From assembly GCF_035917235.1 (NCBI RefSeq), contig NZ_CP108423.1:2855001-2919000 (forward strand): a stretch of 64,000 nt of DNA. Direction: 5' to 3'. A program made the position numbers and the translations under genes. Positions within the stretch are counted from its first letter, which is position 1. Every line of letters begins with the position of its first letter. The notes under the pieces are model-generated. The model did no database searches. It was not told where the DNA came from and saw only the letters and a program-made list of their open reading frames with translations. Below, piece after piece: positions 1 through 8,642 of the stretch. The stretch is from Streptomyces sp. NBC_01294 (GTDB lineage: Bacteria > Actinomycetota > Actinomycetes > Streptomycetales > Streptomycetaceae).

Positions 1-1
1 C

Positions 2-532
2 TCCGAGCTGCCGGAGGACGACAAGGAGCGGCTGCTGACGCTGATGCAGCCGGACGACGCGGCCGACGTGCGCCGCCTGCTGTCCTACGAGGAGAACACC
101 GCCGGCGGTCTGATGACCACCGAGCCGATCGTGCTGCGGCCGGACGCGACGGTCGCGGACGCGCTGGCCCGCGTACGGCAGGCGGACCTGTCGCCGGCGC
201 TGGCGGCCCAGGTGTACGTGTGCCGGCCGCCGGACGAGACGCCGACGGGCAAGTACCTGGGCACGGTGCACTTCCAGCGGCTGCTGCGGGACCCGCCGTT
301 CACCCTGGTCAGCTCGATCGTGGACACGGACCTTCCGCCGCTGCGGCCGGACGCCTCGCTGCCCGCGGTGACCACCCACCTCGCCGCCTACAACATGGTG
401 GCGGTGCCGGTGGTCGACGAGAGCGGTTCGCTGCTGGGCGCGGTCACGGTGGACGACGTGCTGGACCACCTGCTGCCGGACGACTGGCGGGAGACGGAGT
501 TCCATTCCGAGGAGGCCGTGGGTGGCAGCTGA
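2..532 (+). CDS. CBS domain / MgtE N-domain protein, 5' partial
   Basis: The frame is open from the left edge, so the start codon lies outside the window; 176 codons are visible. The first visible part (LPEDD, LMQPDDAADVRRLL, YEENTAGGLMT) is the end of an MgtE intracellular N-domain. It is followed by two CBS motifs, the second around NMVAVPVVDESGSLLGAVTVDD. In MgtE channels this pair forms the cytosolic Mg2+ sensor, but here the protein stops right after the CBS pair with no membrane domain. It is therefore a soluble or regulatory MgtE-like protein rather than a complete channel, as far as the visible end shows. The next gene starts 11 bases before this stop, so the two are probably co-translated and may act together at the membrane. 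Confidence 0.8.
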   Translation, partial: SELPEDDKERLLTLMQPDDAADVRRLLSYEENTAGGLMTTEPIVLRPDATVADALARVRQADLSPALAAQVYVCRPPDETPTGKYLGTVHFQRLLRDPPFTLVSSIVDTDLPPLRPDASLPAVTTHLAAYNMVAVPVVDESGSLLGAVTVDDVLDHLLPDDWRETEFHSEEAVGGS

Positions 533-1217
533 GCGAGGGCGCTTCGACCGGGGGCGCGGGGAGCAGGCGCGCGAGCGGCGCCGTGAGCAGATCCGGGAGC
601 GGCGCGAGCAGGCCCGGGTGCAGGCCCGTGAGCACGGGCTGGTGGCAGAGGCGGCGGAACGTGCCGCCGAGCGGGCGGGGAAGTCCGCCCAGAGCACCGG
701 GTCGAGCGCGCTGACGCGCTCGCGGGTGCGCCTGGACCTGCCGCGGGCGCCGCGCCGCTCGCTGCTGCCCGAGTACGACCCGGAGGCCTTCGGGCGGCTG
801 TCGGAACGGGTGGCGCGGTTCCTGGGCACGGGCCGGTTCATCGTCTGGATGACCCTGGTCATCATCGTCTGGGTGCTGTGGAACATCTTCGCGCCGGGCC
901 ACCTGAGGTGGGACGAGTACCCGTTCATCTTCCTGACGCTGATGCTGTCGCTCCAGGCCTCCTACGCGGCGCCGCTGATCCTGCTCGCGCAGAACCGGCA
1001 GGACGACCGCGACCGGGTCAACCTGGAGCAGGACCGCAAGCAGAACGAGCGCTCCATCGCCGACACGGAGTACCTGACCCGGGAGATCGCCGCCCTGCGG
1101 ATGGGCCTGGGCGAGGTCGCCACGCGCGACTGGATCAGGTCCGAGTTCCAGGACCTGATCAAGGAGATGGACGAGCGGCGTCTATTCCCGGCGGAACGTG
1201 ATGAAGGCGACCGCTGA
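522..1217 (+). CDS. DUF1003 family membrane protein
   Basis: A 231-residue protein starting with GTG inside the end of the CBS gene. Residues 1-75 are highly charged and Arg/Glu rich and probably form a cytosolic helix. Two membrane segments follow, about 107-122 (FIVWMTLVIIVWVLW) and 134-156 (PFIFLTLMLSLQASYAAPL), joined by a short loop with W-DEYPF. A conserved cytosolic tail with QNRQDDRDR follows. This hairpin plus tail is typical of DUF1003. The family has no firm biochemical function. Its coupling to an MgtE-N/CBS protein suggests a shared role in divalent-cation handling, which is inference. The long charged N-terminus exceeds the core domain. Confidence 0.85.
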   Translation: MAAERGRFDRGRGEQARERRREQIRERREQARVQAREHGLVAEAAERAAERAGKSAQSTGSSALTRSRVRLDLPRAPRRSLLPEYDPEAFGRLSERVARFLGTGRFIVWMTLVIIVWVLWNIFAPGHLRWDEYPFIFLTLMLSLQASYAAPLILLAQNRQDDRDRVNLEQDRKQNERSIADTEYLTREIAALRMGLGEVATRDWIRSEFQDLIKEMDERRLFPAERDEGDR

Positions 1218-1259
1218 CAGGCTTCCCTGAGCCCTGCTACCGAGCCGTACCATCGGGGC

Positions 1260-2420
1260 ATGGCTACCGACACAAGCTCCGCCGCCGTGCCTGAGCAGGA
1301 CGCGATCCTGGACGCTCTGGCGACGGTGAACGACCCCGAGATCCACCGGCCGATCACCGAGCTCGGGATGGTCAAATCGGTGGAGATCGGTGACGGCGGC
1401 GCGGTCGCCGTCACGGTCTACCTGACCGTGTCGGGCTGTCCCATGCGCGAGACCATCACCAAGCTGGTCACCGAGGCCGTGGAGAAGGTCGCGGGCGTCA
1501 CCTCGGTCGCCGTCACGCTGGACGTGATGAGCGACGAGCAGCGCAAGGACCTGGCGGCCACGCTGCGCGGCGGCACCGCCGAGCGCGAGGTGCCCTTCGC
1601 CAAGCCGGGCTCGCTGACCCGTGTGTACGCGGTCGCGTCCGGCAAGGGCGGCGTCGGCAAGTCCTCGGTCACGGTCAACCTGGCCGCGGCGATGGCGGCG
1701 GACGGCCTGAAGGTCGGTGTGGTCGACGCGGACATCTACGGCCACAGCGTGCCACGCATGCTGGGTGTCGAGGGTCGTCCCACCCAGGTCGAGAACATGA
1801 TCATGCCGCCGTCCGCGCACGGCGTGAAGGTCATCTCCATCGGCATGTTCACCCCGGGCAACGCGCCGGTCGTGTGGCGCGGACCGATGCTGCACCGGGC
1901 CCTCCAGCAGTTCCTGGCGGACGTGTTCTGGGGCGACCTGGACGTGCTGCTGCTGGACCTGCCGCCGGGCACGGGCGACATCGCGATCTCGGTGGCCCAG
2001 CTGGTGCCGAACGCGGAGATCCTGGTCGTCACCACCCCGCAGCAGGCGGCGGCCGAGGTGGCGGAGCGGGCCGGCTCGATCGCCGTGCAGACCCACCAGA
2101 AGATCGTCGGCGTCGTCGAGAACATGTCGGGCCTGCCGTGCCCGCACTGCGACGAGATGGTGGACGTCTTCGGTTCGGGCGGCGGCCAGAAGGTCGCGGA
2201 CGGGCTGACCAAGACGGTCGGCGCGTCCGTGCCGGTGCTGGGCTCCATCCCGATCGACGTGCGGCTGCGCGAGGGCGGCGACGACGGCACCCCGGTCGTC
2301 CTGTCCGACCCGGACTCCCCGGCCGGCGCGGCGCTGCGCGCCATCGCGGGCAAGCTGGGCGGCCGCGCCCGCGGCCTGTCGGGCATGTCCCTGGGCATCA
2401 CCCCGCGCAACAAGTTCTGA
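1260..2420 (+). CDS. mrp: Mrp/NBP35 family iron-sulfur cluster carrier ATPase
   Basis: A 386-residue cytosolic protein. Residues 15-90 form the DUF59/MIP18 domain with the conserved VSGC motif (C60). A deviant Walker A GKGGVGKS follows at 128-135, then DADIYGHSVP and LLDLPPGTGD. A CPHC motif at 294-297 is the pair of cysteines that bridges a [4Fe-4S] cluster in the Mrp/ApbC dimer. Known family members bind and transfer Fe-S clusters to apo-proteins in an ATP-dependent way. The ATG fits the family N-terminus. The gene is convergent with the tatB-side genes and ends in a strong hairpin. In M. tuberculosis mrp also lies near the sigE-htrA-tatB locus. Confidence 0.95.
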   Translation: MATDTSSAAVPEQDAILDALATVNDPEIHRPITELGMVKSVEIGDGGAVAVTVYLTVSGCPMRETITKLVTEAVEKVAGVTSVAVTLDVMSDEQRKDLAATLRGGTAEREVPFAKPGSLTRVYAVASGKGGVGKSSVTVNLAAAMAADGLKVGVVDADIYGHSVPRMLGVEGRPTQVENMIMPPSAHGVKVISIGMFTPGNAPVVWRGPMLHRALQQFLADVFWGDLDVLLLDLPPGTGDIAISVAQLVPNAEILVVTTPQQAAAEVAERAGSIAVQTHQKIVGVVENMSGLPCPHCDEMVDVFGSGGGQKVADGLTKTVGASVPVLGSIPIDVRLREGGDDGTPVVLSDPDSPAGAALRAIAGKLGGRARGLSGMSLGITPRNKF

Positions 2421-2426
2421 CCGTAC

Positions 2427-2477
2427 GGACACACGCGAAGGGCGCCGCTCACCGAGCGGCGCCCTTCGCGTGTGTCC
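2427..2477. terminator. Bidirectional terminator after mrp
   Basis: A perfect 23-bp inverted repeat (2427-2449 and 2455-2477) with a 5-base loop. It starts 7 bases after the mrp stop and lies between two convergent genes, so it can end both transcripts. There is no U-tract, as is common in Streptomyces. Confidence 0.9.
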
Positions 2478-2540
2478 GCGGCCCGGAGCCGGAGCCGGTC
2501 ACAGGTGTCCGGTCACGTGGAGCCGGTCACCCGTGGCGCG

Positions 2541-3272
2541 TCACTCGTACGAGCCGAGGTCCGCGATGGCCGAGAAGCCGAGCCCGTACGCGCTCATCCC
2601 CCGCCCGTACGCACCCAGGTGGACGCCGCTCCCGGTGGAGCCCGCCAGCACCCACCCGAACTCCGACTCGCGGTAGTGGAACGGGGTCGGCTCCCCGTCC
2701 ACCGGCAGCGACAGCGTCGACCAGTCCTCGCCGGCAAGGTCGTCCGCGAGTTCCCAGGCGGCCTCGGTCTGCTGGTCGAGCCAGTCGTCGCGCAGGGAGT
2801 GGTCCATCTGCCCGGGCCAGCTGTAGGCCAGCAGCCCGGAGCCGGCCAGCCAGGCCGCCGAGGAGACCGAGGTGGCCTCCAGGACGCCGGTGCCGTCGCC
2901 GCTGCGGCGCAGCGGGTTGCTCGCCACGGTGATCACCACCGCGAAGCGCTCCTTCTCGCCGGTGGCGATCTCGCCCCGGGCGGAGGGCTCGTCGCCGTGG
3001 CCGGTGGAGCCGTGCTCGACCGTTCCGTCGGCGGCGGTGCCGACCTGCATGAGCCAGCGGGGGCCCGTGAAGGCCCCGTCCAGCCCGTACCAGGGGAAGT
3101 CGGCCGCCAGGAACCCCTCGGCCGTCCGGCGGGCCGCCGGTACGGGCGCGGTGTGCTCCTGTGGCTGTGTATTGCTCTGCGGGCTGGTATCCGGTTCCTG
3201 CGCGGGTGCGTCGGCGGAGGCGGGTGCCTCGGCGGTCTGCGCCCCTACCCGGCTACTGCTCGTCGTCTCCAT
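2541..3272 (-). CDS. Conserved actinobacterial protein of unknown function
   Basis: A 243-residue protein with no signal peptide or membrane segment. Residues 1-50 are a low-complexity Ala/Pro/Glu/Thr tract. From about residue 52 a compact domain begins (AEGFLAADFPWYGLDGAFTG), rich in Trp and Gly, with blocks WLMQVGTA, ERFAVVITVASNP, LLAYSWPGQMDHSLRDDWLDQQ and EFGWVLAGSTGSGVHLGAYG near the C-terminus. I do not recognise the fold. Good codon bias and its place between mrp and tatB support a real gene. It is on the tatB strand, 140 bases downstream, so it may be a late member of that transcription unit. Confidence 0.75.
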   Translation of the reverse strand: METTSSSRVGAQTAEAPASADAPAQEPDTSPQSNTQPQEHTAPVPAARRTAEGFLAADFPWYGLDGAFTGPRWLMQVGTAADGTVEHGSTGHGDEPSARGEIATGEKERFAVVITVASNPLRRSGDGTGVLEATSVSSAAWLAGSGLLAYSWPGQMDHSLRDDWLDQQTEAAWELADDLAGEDWSTLSLPVDGEPTPFHYRESEFGWVLAGSTGSGVHLGAYGRGMSAYGLGFSAIADLGSYE

Positions 3273-3412
3273 GTGGGCGGCCTCTCGTTCCGTGGGGTCC
3301 GGAACGGCCCCTCCCCCTCGCCGTGCTGGGGGGACCCCCTCCCTCGGGCGTCCTGCGATCCGGACAGATGGAGGATAGCCATCCGACCCCTGATCGCCGG
3401 GCAGGCTGCGTT

Positions 3413-3847
3413 TCAGGTGGCGTCGGCGTCGAAGCGCGAGCGCTGCTCCTGGGCCGGGGCGGCGGGCTTCTTCAGCAGGTCCGGGCCGGTGACGGCGGCG
3501 GGCGAGGCGGCCGGGGCGGCTTCGGTCTCCGGGTTGTTCACGGCGTCGGCGACGTCGTTGAGTTCCTTGCGGAGATCGAAACTGTTGCGGATGTCCTTGA
3601 GGTCCTCGTTCTCGCCCAGCTGCTTGCGGATGAAGGTCTTCGGGTTCAGGTCCTCGAACTCGAAGTCCTTGAACTCCGGGCCGAGTTCGGAGCGGATGTC
3701 CTGCTTCGCGCTGTCCGAGAACGCGCGGATCTTCCGGATGACACCGGTGACGTCCTGAATGACCTTGGGCAGCTTGTCCGGGCCGAAGACGAGGATGGCG
3801 AGCACCACGATCGTGGCCAGTTCGAGTGCGCCTATGTCGTTGAACAC
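3413..3847 (-). CDS. tatB: Sec-independent (Tat) translocase subunit TatB
   Basis: A 144-residue protein with the TatA/B fold. It has a short N-terminal membrane helix (about 6-21), the GP hinge in LVFGPDKLP, then a long amphipathic helix (VIQDVTGVIRKIRAFSDSAK). A conserved segment with FEDLNPKTFIRKQL, typical of actinobacterial TatB, follows, then an Ala/Pro-rich tail. An acidic residue near the start (FNDIGALEL, E9) is the TatB-type marker; TatA usually carries Gln. TatB binds twin-arginine signal peptides with TatC, and tatA/tatC are not in the window. It lies 115 bases downstream of the htrA-like protease, as in the mycobacterial sigE-rseA-htrA-tatB order. Confidence 0.93.
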   Translation of the reverse strand: MFNDIGALELATIVVLAILVFGPDKLPKVIQDVTGVIRKIRAFSDSAKQDIRSELGPEFKDFEFEDLNPKTFIRKQLGENEDLKDIRNSFDLRKELNDVADAVNNPETEAAPAASPAAVTGPDLLKKPAAPAQEQRSRFDADAT

Positions 3848-3962
3848 CTTGCCGCTCCTCGGTCTCTCACTTCAGGCCCCGACACACGGTACCCGGCGTT
3901 GTCCGCGGGCCCATACCTGCGTACCGTCTCCGTCGCCCTTTCACCCGTCCGTCATGCCCCGC

Positions 3963-5312
3963 TCATGAGCCGTTCGCCGATCCGAGGACCACTTCCAGCG
4001 TGCGTTCCCGGCCCTCGCGGAGCACCGTCAAGGTCAGCGGGTCGCCGGGGCGGTGGGCCCGGATCTTGATGATCAGCTCGTCACCGCCGCGCACGCGCCG
4101 GCCGTCGACCTTGGTGATCACGTCGCCGGGCTTGATCCCGGCCCGCGCGCCGGGTCCGCCGGCGACCACGGCCGGCTTGCCGTCCTCGCCCTTGTCCCCG
4201 ACCCGGGCCCCGTCGCCCGTGTAGTCCATGTCGAGGGTGACCCCGATGACGGGGTGCGTCGCGCGGCCGGTGCGGATGAGCTCCTCGGCGACGCGCTTGC
4301 CCTGGTTGATGGGGATGGCGAAGCCGAGTCCGATGGAGCCGCCCTGCCGGGTGGGGTCGTCCTTGTCGGCCCCGCGGATGGCGCTGTTGATGCCGACCAC
4401 GTGGGCCTTGGCGTCGAGGAGCGGGCCGCCGGAGTTCCCGGGGTTGATGGGGGCGTCGGTCTGCAGCGCGTCGACGTAGCTGATGTCGCTGCCGTCGCCC
4501 TTGTCGCCGCCGGCGGTGACGGGCCGGCCGGTGGCGCTGATGATGCCGGCGGTGACGGTGTTGGAGAGGTCGAAGGGCGCGCCGATGGCCACGACCGGGT
4601 CGCCGACCTTCACGTTCTCGGAGTTGCCCAGGCTCAGCGGCCGCAGTCCCCGTACCCCGCTGACCTTGACCACGGCCAGGTCGTAGCCGGAGTCGCGGCC
4701 GACCAGCTGGGCGGTCACGCTCTCGCCGGTGCTGAAGGTGACCGCTATCTCCCGGGCGTCGGCGACCACGTGGTTGTTGGTGAGGATGTGCCCCTGCTGG
4801 TCGAGCACGAAGCCGGTGCCCGTCCCGCTGCCCTTCTCGCCCCGCACGTGGAGGGTCACCACGCCGGGCAGCGCGGTGGCCGCGATCCCGGCCACGCTCT
4901 CGGGCGCCCGGCCCTGGTCCGCGACGGCGGACTGGGGCAGCTCCAGGCGGGTGCTGCTCTGCCGCTCGGCGAGCACGCCGAGGTACCCGCCGATCCCGCC
5001 GGCGAGCAGGGCGGTTCCCGCACTGAGGGCGGCCACCTGCCACAGCCGGAACCCGCGCCGGTCCCTGCCCCGGTCCACGACGTGCAACGGCTGCTCGCCC
5101 CAGGGGTCGTACCGCACCGCGCGGGCCGTCGCCTCCTGGTCCGGGGACGCGTCCTCGACAGGTAGGTGAGGCTCGCCGGCCGGCGAGCCACCGCCCGCCG
5201 GGTCCCCGGCCTCGGGCCGCGGGCCGGGCAGCCCTTCGCGGCGGCCGTCAGCCGTGCCCTCGGGCCGGCTCCACCACTGCGGAGCCGGATCGGTCTGCTG
5301 CCTGTCGGCCAT
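3963..5312 (-). CDS. htrA: HtrA/DegP-type membrane-anchored serine protease with PDZ domain
   Basis: The start at 5312 gives 449 residues beginning MADRQQTD; the frame is open 42 bases further upstream but lacks conserved sequence there. Layout: Pro/Gly-rich cytosolic N-terminus (1-89), one membrane helix (90-113), trypsin-like domain with His181 (LTNNHVV), Asp211 (SGYDLAVVKV) and Ser294 (NPGNSGGPL), and a C-terminal PDZ domain (about 360-445, with GARAGIKPGDVITKVDGRRV). This is an extracytoplasmic quality-control protease of the S1C family. It lies directly downstream of the sigma/anti-sigma pair and upstream of tatB, which suggests it is an output of that envelope-stress sigma factor. Promoter motifs were not resolved. 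Confidence 0.93.
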   Translation of the reverse strand: MADRQQTDPAPQWWSRPEGTADGRREGLPGPRPEAGDPAGGGSPAGEPHLPVEDASPDQEATARAVRYDPWGEQPLHVVDRGRDRRGFRLWQVAALSAGTALLAGGIGGYLGVLAERQSSTRLELPQSAVADQGRAPESVAGIAATALPGVVTLHVRGEKGSGTGTGFVLDQQGHILTNNHVVADAREIAVTFSTGESVTAQLVGRDSGYDLAVVKVSGVRGLRPLSLGNSENVKVGDPVVAIGAPFDLSNTVTAGIISATGRPVTAGGDKGDGSDISYVDALQTDAPINPGNSGGPLLDAKAHVVGINSAIRGADKDDPTRQGGSIGLGFAIPINQGKRVAEELIRTGRATHPVIGVTLDMDYTGDGARVGDKGEDGKPAVVAGGPGARAGIKPGDVITKVDGRRVRGGDELIIKIRAHRPGDPLTLTVLREGRERTLEVVLGSANGS

Positions 5313-5366
5313 GGGCGCTCCCCGCGTACCTATGCGCATGTGCCGCAGATTCAACCAGGTCCGGCG

Positions 5367-6035
5367 TCAGCGCAGCAGGGAGACGGGACGCGCCGGGCTC
5401 GGCGGGGTGGGGTGGAGCGGCGGGAGCGGGGTGGCGAGCGGGGTCGCGACCGTCGAAAGGAGGGTCGGGACGGCCGCGGGGGTGGGCATGCGGTCGCGCA
5501 CCGCCGCGTCGGACACGGGCAGGGCAGGACCGGTCCTGGTGGCGGGGGCGGGTGAATCACCCCGGACGTTCGGGTCCCCGGCCTCCAGCGGCAGCGCACC
5601 GCCCAGCGCGAGCGCGGCCAGCGACACCGCTCCGGCGGCGACGAAGGCGAAACGGCGGCGCGGGCGGCCCACCTCGTGGATGCGGAAGCCCTGCTGCTGC
5701 GGCCTGGCGGCCACCGGCAGCCCGTACGCGAACGCCTCGAAGGGGTCGGGTCTCGTGGTGCCGGGCGGTCCCGCGGGGCCTGACGGGCCGTCGAGGCCGC
5801 CTCCGGGCAGCCCCTGCAGCCGGGCCAGCAGTCCGGCGGACAGCGGCGGCGGCGCGCTCTCCACGAACATGGTCTTCAGACGGCGCTGGGCATCGGCCTC
5901 GGCCTTGCACTTGGCACAGGTCGCCAGGTGGGCCAGGACCCGCTCGCGCGCGTCGTGCTTCAGCTCCCCGTCCACCAGGGCGGCGAGCCGGTCGCCCAGG
6001 TGCTGTTCGGCGGGGGACGGACTGGCTGCGGTCAC
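5367..6035 (-). CDS. Zinc-binding membrane anti-sigma factor (RseA-like)
   Basis: The chosen GTG start overlaps the sigma-factor stop as GTGA, giving 222 residues. The longer open frame upstream runs inside the sigma gene and is a shadow. Residues 10-50 are a zinc-binding anti-sigma domain with the H-x3-C-x2-C signature (H36, C40, C43). A Pro/Gly-rich linker follows, then one membrane helix (about 129-148) and a Pro/Thr/Val-rich extracytoplasmic tail. This architecture fits a sensor that holds its ECF sigma factor at the membrane or responds to thiol stress. Translational coupling would keep sigma and anti-sigma stoichiometric. It corresponds by position to mycobacterial RseA. Confidence 0.88.
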   Translation of the reverse strand: MTAASPSPAEQHLGDRLAALVDGELKHDARERVLAHLATCAKCKAEADAQRRLKTMFVESAPPPLSAGLLARLQGLPGGGLDGPSGPAGPPGTTRPDPFEAFAYGLPVAARPQQQGFRIHEVGRPRRRFAFVAAGAVSLAALALGGALPLEAGDPNVRGDSPAPATRTGPALPVSDAAVRDRMPTPAAVPTLLSTVATPLATPLPPLHPTPPSPARPVSLLR

Positions 6036-6817
6036 TCGGGTCCGCCCTCTCCCCCGGTACCGGGCGCGCCCATCGACACACCGGCCAGGGCACGCTGCTC
6101 CGCACGGGCCGCGGGGGACCGGTGCTTGAGCGCCTTGCGCAGGTGCGAACGGCCCCGGTGGATACGACTGCGCACGGTGCCGAGCTTCACGCCGAGGGTG
6201 GCGGCGATCTCCTCGTAGGACAGGCCCTCGATGTCGCACAGCACCACGGCCGCACGGAACTCGGGGGCGAGGGTGTCCAGGGCCTGCTGCACGTCCGCGT
6301 CGAAGTGGGTGTCGTGCAGGACCTGCTGCGGGGACGGCTCACGGCTCGGCAGCCGCTCGGCGGCGTCGTCGGCGAGCGCGTCGAAGCGGATCCGCTGCTT
6401 GCGGCGCACCATGTCCAGGAAGAGGTTCGTGGTGATGCGGTGGAGCCAGCCCTCGAAGGTGCCGGGCGTGTACGTGGACAGCGAGCGGAAGACGCGGACG
6501 AAGACCTCTTGGGTCAGGTCCTCGGCATCGTGCTGGTTACCCGTCAGACGGTAGGCAAGGCGGTAGACCCGCGCGCTGTGCGTGCTGACGATCTCCTCCC
6601 AGGAGGGAGGGGTCCACGCCTGGGACCCCGCATCGGCGGCAAAGGTCGCGGTGGTTGCGGTGTCTGCGGTGTGGAAGCGGTCAGCAATGTAGGTCACGGA
6701 TTTCGGCTCACCCGCCGACCGGAAGAGGCGTCTCAACGCGCCCCGACGATCCACAGGCGCAGCCGCACCTCCCCTGTCGGCTCTGGTGGTGTCCAGTGGA
6801 GTCCCTACCATAGCCAC
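6032..6817 (-). CDS. sigE: ECF RNA polymerase sigma factor, SigE type
   Basis: A 261-residue sigma-70 family protein. A non-conserved N-terminal extension (1-70) precedes region 2 (about 78-145: [48 protein letters not shown]). Region 4 follows (175-228: [40 protein letters not shown]). Gene order with anti-sigma, htrA and tatB matches mycobacterial sigE. It should not be confused with the CseABC-linked SigE of Streptomyces coelicolor, which is a different gene. A downstream start could remove part of the extension. It is divergent from the methyltransferase across 171 bases, which probably hold both promoters. Confidence 0.9.
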   Translation of the reverse strand: MAMVGTPLDTTRADRGGAAAPVDRRGALRRLFRSAGEPKSVTYIADRFHTADTATTATFAADAGSQAWTPPSWEEIVSTHSARVYRLAYRLTGNQHDAEDLTQEVFVRVFRSLSTYTPGTFEGWLHRITTNLFLDMVRRKQRIRFDALADDAAERLPSREPSPQQVLHDTHFDADVQQALDTLAPEFRAAVVLCDIEGLSYEEIAATLGVKLGTVRSRIHRGRSHLRKALKHRSPAARAEQRALAGVSMGAPGTGGEGGPE

Positions 6818-6988
6818 CCCCTCTGTCAGCTCCGGATAAGTGTTTTTGCAGTATCTTTACGCGAGACTTAGGCCCTGGAGCGGTCCCGGCCGTCGATCTG
6901 CCCGGCACCGCCCTTCTTATCCCGCCTCCACCCTTCACAACGCCCGGTCCCATCTGCGGGTTCCCGACGTCAGCGGATACAGTCACCG

Positions 6989-7651
6989 TTGCGCCAACTA
7001 TGGGGACAGGAGAGGGTCATTACCGGCAACCGGCAGACGAGCTGGGCGTTCGCCGACGCGTTTGTCGCCGAGGACGACGCTCTGCGATGGGCCCGCGACC
7101 GGTCCAGGGAAGCGGGCCTGCGGTCCGTCTCCCCCGGCACCGGGGCCGCGCTGCGCCTGCTGGCCGCCACCGCGGACGCCAAGGCGGTCGCCGAGATCGG
7201 CACCGGAACCGGCGTCTCCGGCATCCACCTCCTGCACGGAATGCGCCCGGACGGGGTCCTGACCACGGTCGATCCCGAAGCGGACCGGCAGGCCTTCGCC
7301 CGCCAGGCGTTCCGCGCCGCCGGCTTCGCGGGCAACCGCGCCCGCTTCATCCCCGGCCGCGCCCTCGACGTCCTGCCCCGCCTCGCCGACGGCGGGTACG
7401 ACCTCGTCTTCTGCGACGGGGACCCGTCCGAGTCGCTCGACTACCTCGCCGAATCGTTGCGTCTGCTGCGCCCCGGCGGGCTGGTGTGCTTCGAGGGGGT
7501 CTTCTCCGACGGCCGTACGGTCGACTCCGCGGCGCAGCCGGTGGAGGTGCTGCGCGTCCGCGAGCTGCTGCGCAGCGTCCGGGAGAGCCCGGCCCTGGAG
7601 GCCGCGCTGCTGCCGGTGGGCGACGGGCTGCTGTGCGCCGTGCGCCGCTGA
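6989..7651 (+). CDS. O-methyltransferase (class I, SAM-dependent)
   Basis: About 220 residues. The only usual start near the conserved region is a TTG at 6989; an ATT at 7019 next to GGAGAGG is possible but rare, so the start is uncertain. SAM motif I is AEIGTGTGVSG (about 68-78). It is followed by TTVDPEADRQAFARQAF (acidic ribose-binding residue) and YDLVFCDGDPSESLDYL, the pattern of the CCoAMT/Rv1220c-like O-methyltransferase family. The substrate cannot be read from sequence. Mycobacteria carry the same divergent arrangement of a methyltransferase opposite sigE, so this pair is old and probably shares a promoter region. Confidence 0.88.
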   Translation: MRQLWGQERVITGNRQTSWAFADAFVAEDDALRWARDRSREAGLRSVSPGTGAALRLLAATADAKAVAEIGTGTGVSGIHLLHGMRPDGVLTTVDPEADRQAFARQAFRAAGFAGNRARFIPGRALDVLPRLADGGYDLVFCDGDPSESLDYLAESLRLLRPGGLVCFEGVFSDGRTVDSAAQPVEVLRVRELLRSVRESPALEAALLPVGDGLLCAVRR

Positions 7652-7728
7652 GGCCCGGGCCGCCGATCCCCCGCGCGTGGTTCCGTAGCCCCGCGATCCC
7701 GTAATCAGTGGCCCCGTGGTCCCGCGGC

Positions 7729-8382
7729 TCAGCTCAGGAGCGCGAAGGTGAGGGCCGCCGTGCCGCCCAGCGCGGTGCCGGCGAGGAGCTGGGCCGCCGT
7801 GTGCGCCTCGAGCACCAGGCGGGACCAGCCGACGGCGGCGGCGATCAGGGCCGCGGGCAGCACCTGCGGGCCGAAGACGAGCACCAGGATCATCACGGTG
7901 CCGCCGGCCACCGACATGTGGATGGATATCTGCCACCCGACCGTGACCAGCAGGGACGACACGAGGCCCACGAGCATCGCGACGACCAGTGCGAAGACGT
8001 CCCGGGGGGCGCCGAGCACGTGCAGGAGGGTGATCCCGGCGACGACGGACACCAGGCTCAGCGCCATCGGGACGACCCGCTGCCGCCGCACCCGTATGTG
8101 CTGGTCGGTCAGCGCGCCGCGGCGGACGCCGAGGGCGATGATGCCGATCGGGACCACGCCGCAGAACAGGGCGGCGAGCAGCCCCCACCCGAGGCCCGAC
8201 CACGACGTGGTGCTGCGCCATCCGACGAGCAGGAGCAGGACGACCACCAGGTTCGCCGGTGCCAGGACGTCCGAGAGGACCCGGGCCGCCTTCTGGCGCG
8301 GCGTGCAGTCGGCGAAGGCGGGCGGCGCGGGCGGGGAGAAGGTCACGGCGTGGGCTCCGGAGGGAAACATGTCCTCGAACAC
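7729..8382 (-). CDS. PAP2-like integral membrane protein
   Basis: A 217-residue hydrophobic protein with about five membrane helices after a short N-terminal tail. The C-terminal half carries a degenerate PAP2 signature: SIHMSVAGG resembles the PSGH block, and WSRLVLEAHTAAQLLAG resembles the SR-x5-H-x3-D block with the final Asp replaced by Gln. The missing Asp suggests altered or absent phosphatase activity. A lipid phosphatase or non-catalytic relative in the cytoplasmic membrane is the best call. It is convergent with the O-methyltransferase across 77 bases without a clear hairpin. Confidence 0.7.
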   Translation of the reverse strand: MFEDMFPSGAHAVTFSPPAPPAFADCTPRQKAARVLSDVLAPANLVVVLLLLVGWRSTTSWSGLGWGLLAALFCGVVPIGIIALGVRRGALTDQHIRVRRQRVVPMALSLVSVVAGITLLHVLGAPRDVFALVVAMLVGLVSSLLVTVGWQISIHMSVAGGTVMILVLVFGPQVLPAALIAAAVGWSRLVLEAHTAAQLLAGTALGGTAALTFALLS

Positions 8383-8474
8383 GACACAACGCTGCCCCGG
8401 CCGCTGATCGCGGTCGGGGCAGCGCAGAGAATGCAGAATGCAGAAGGTGGAAGTGCTGTCGGCGTCCCCGAAGG

Positions 8475-8642
8475 TCAGCCGACGACCTTCTTCAGGGCGT
8501 CACCCAGGGCGTCCGCCTCATCAGGGGTCAGCTCGACGACAAGCCGACCGCCGCCCTCGAGCGGTACGCGCATGACGATGCCCCGCCCCTCCTTGGTGAC
8601 CTCGAGCGGGCCGTCGCCCGTCCGCGGCTTCATGGCCGCCAT
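8475..8642 (-). CDS. DUF3117 domain small protein
   Basis: A 55-residue protein starting at MAAMKPRTGDGP, preceded by a good Shine-Dalgarno sequence (AGGAAGGGG); the open frame extends 48 bases further but without conservation. The sequence (GPLEVTKEGRGIVMRVPLEGGGRLVVELTPDEADALGDAL, split here) matches the highly conserved actinobacterial DUF3117 family, whose M. tuberculosis member Rv1211 also sits near tagA and sigE. No function is established. The charged beta-rich sequence suggests a small cytosolic single-domain protein. Confidence 0.9.
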   Translation of the reverse strand: MAAMKPRTGDGPLEVTKEGRGIVMRVPLEGGGRLVVELTPDEADALGDALKKVVG

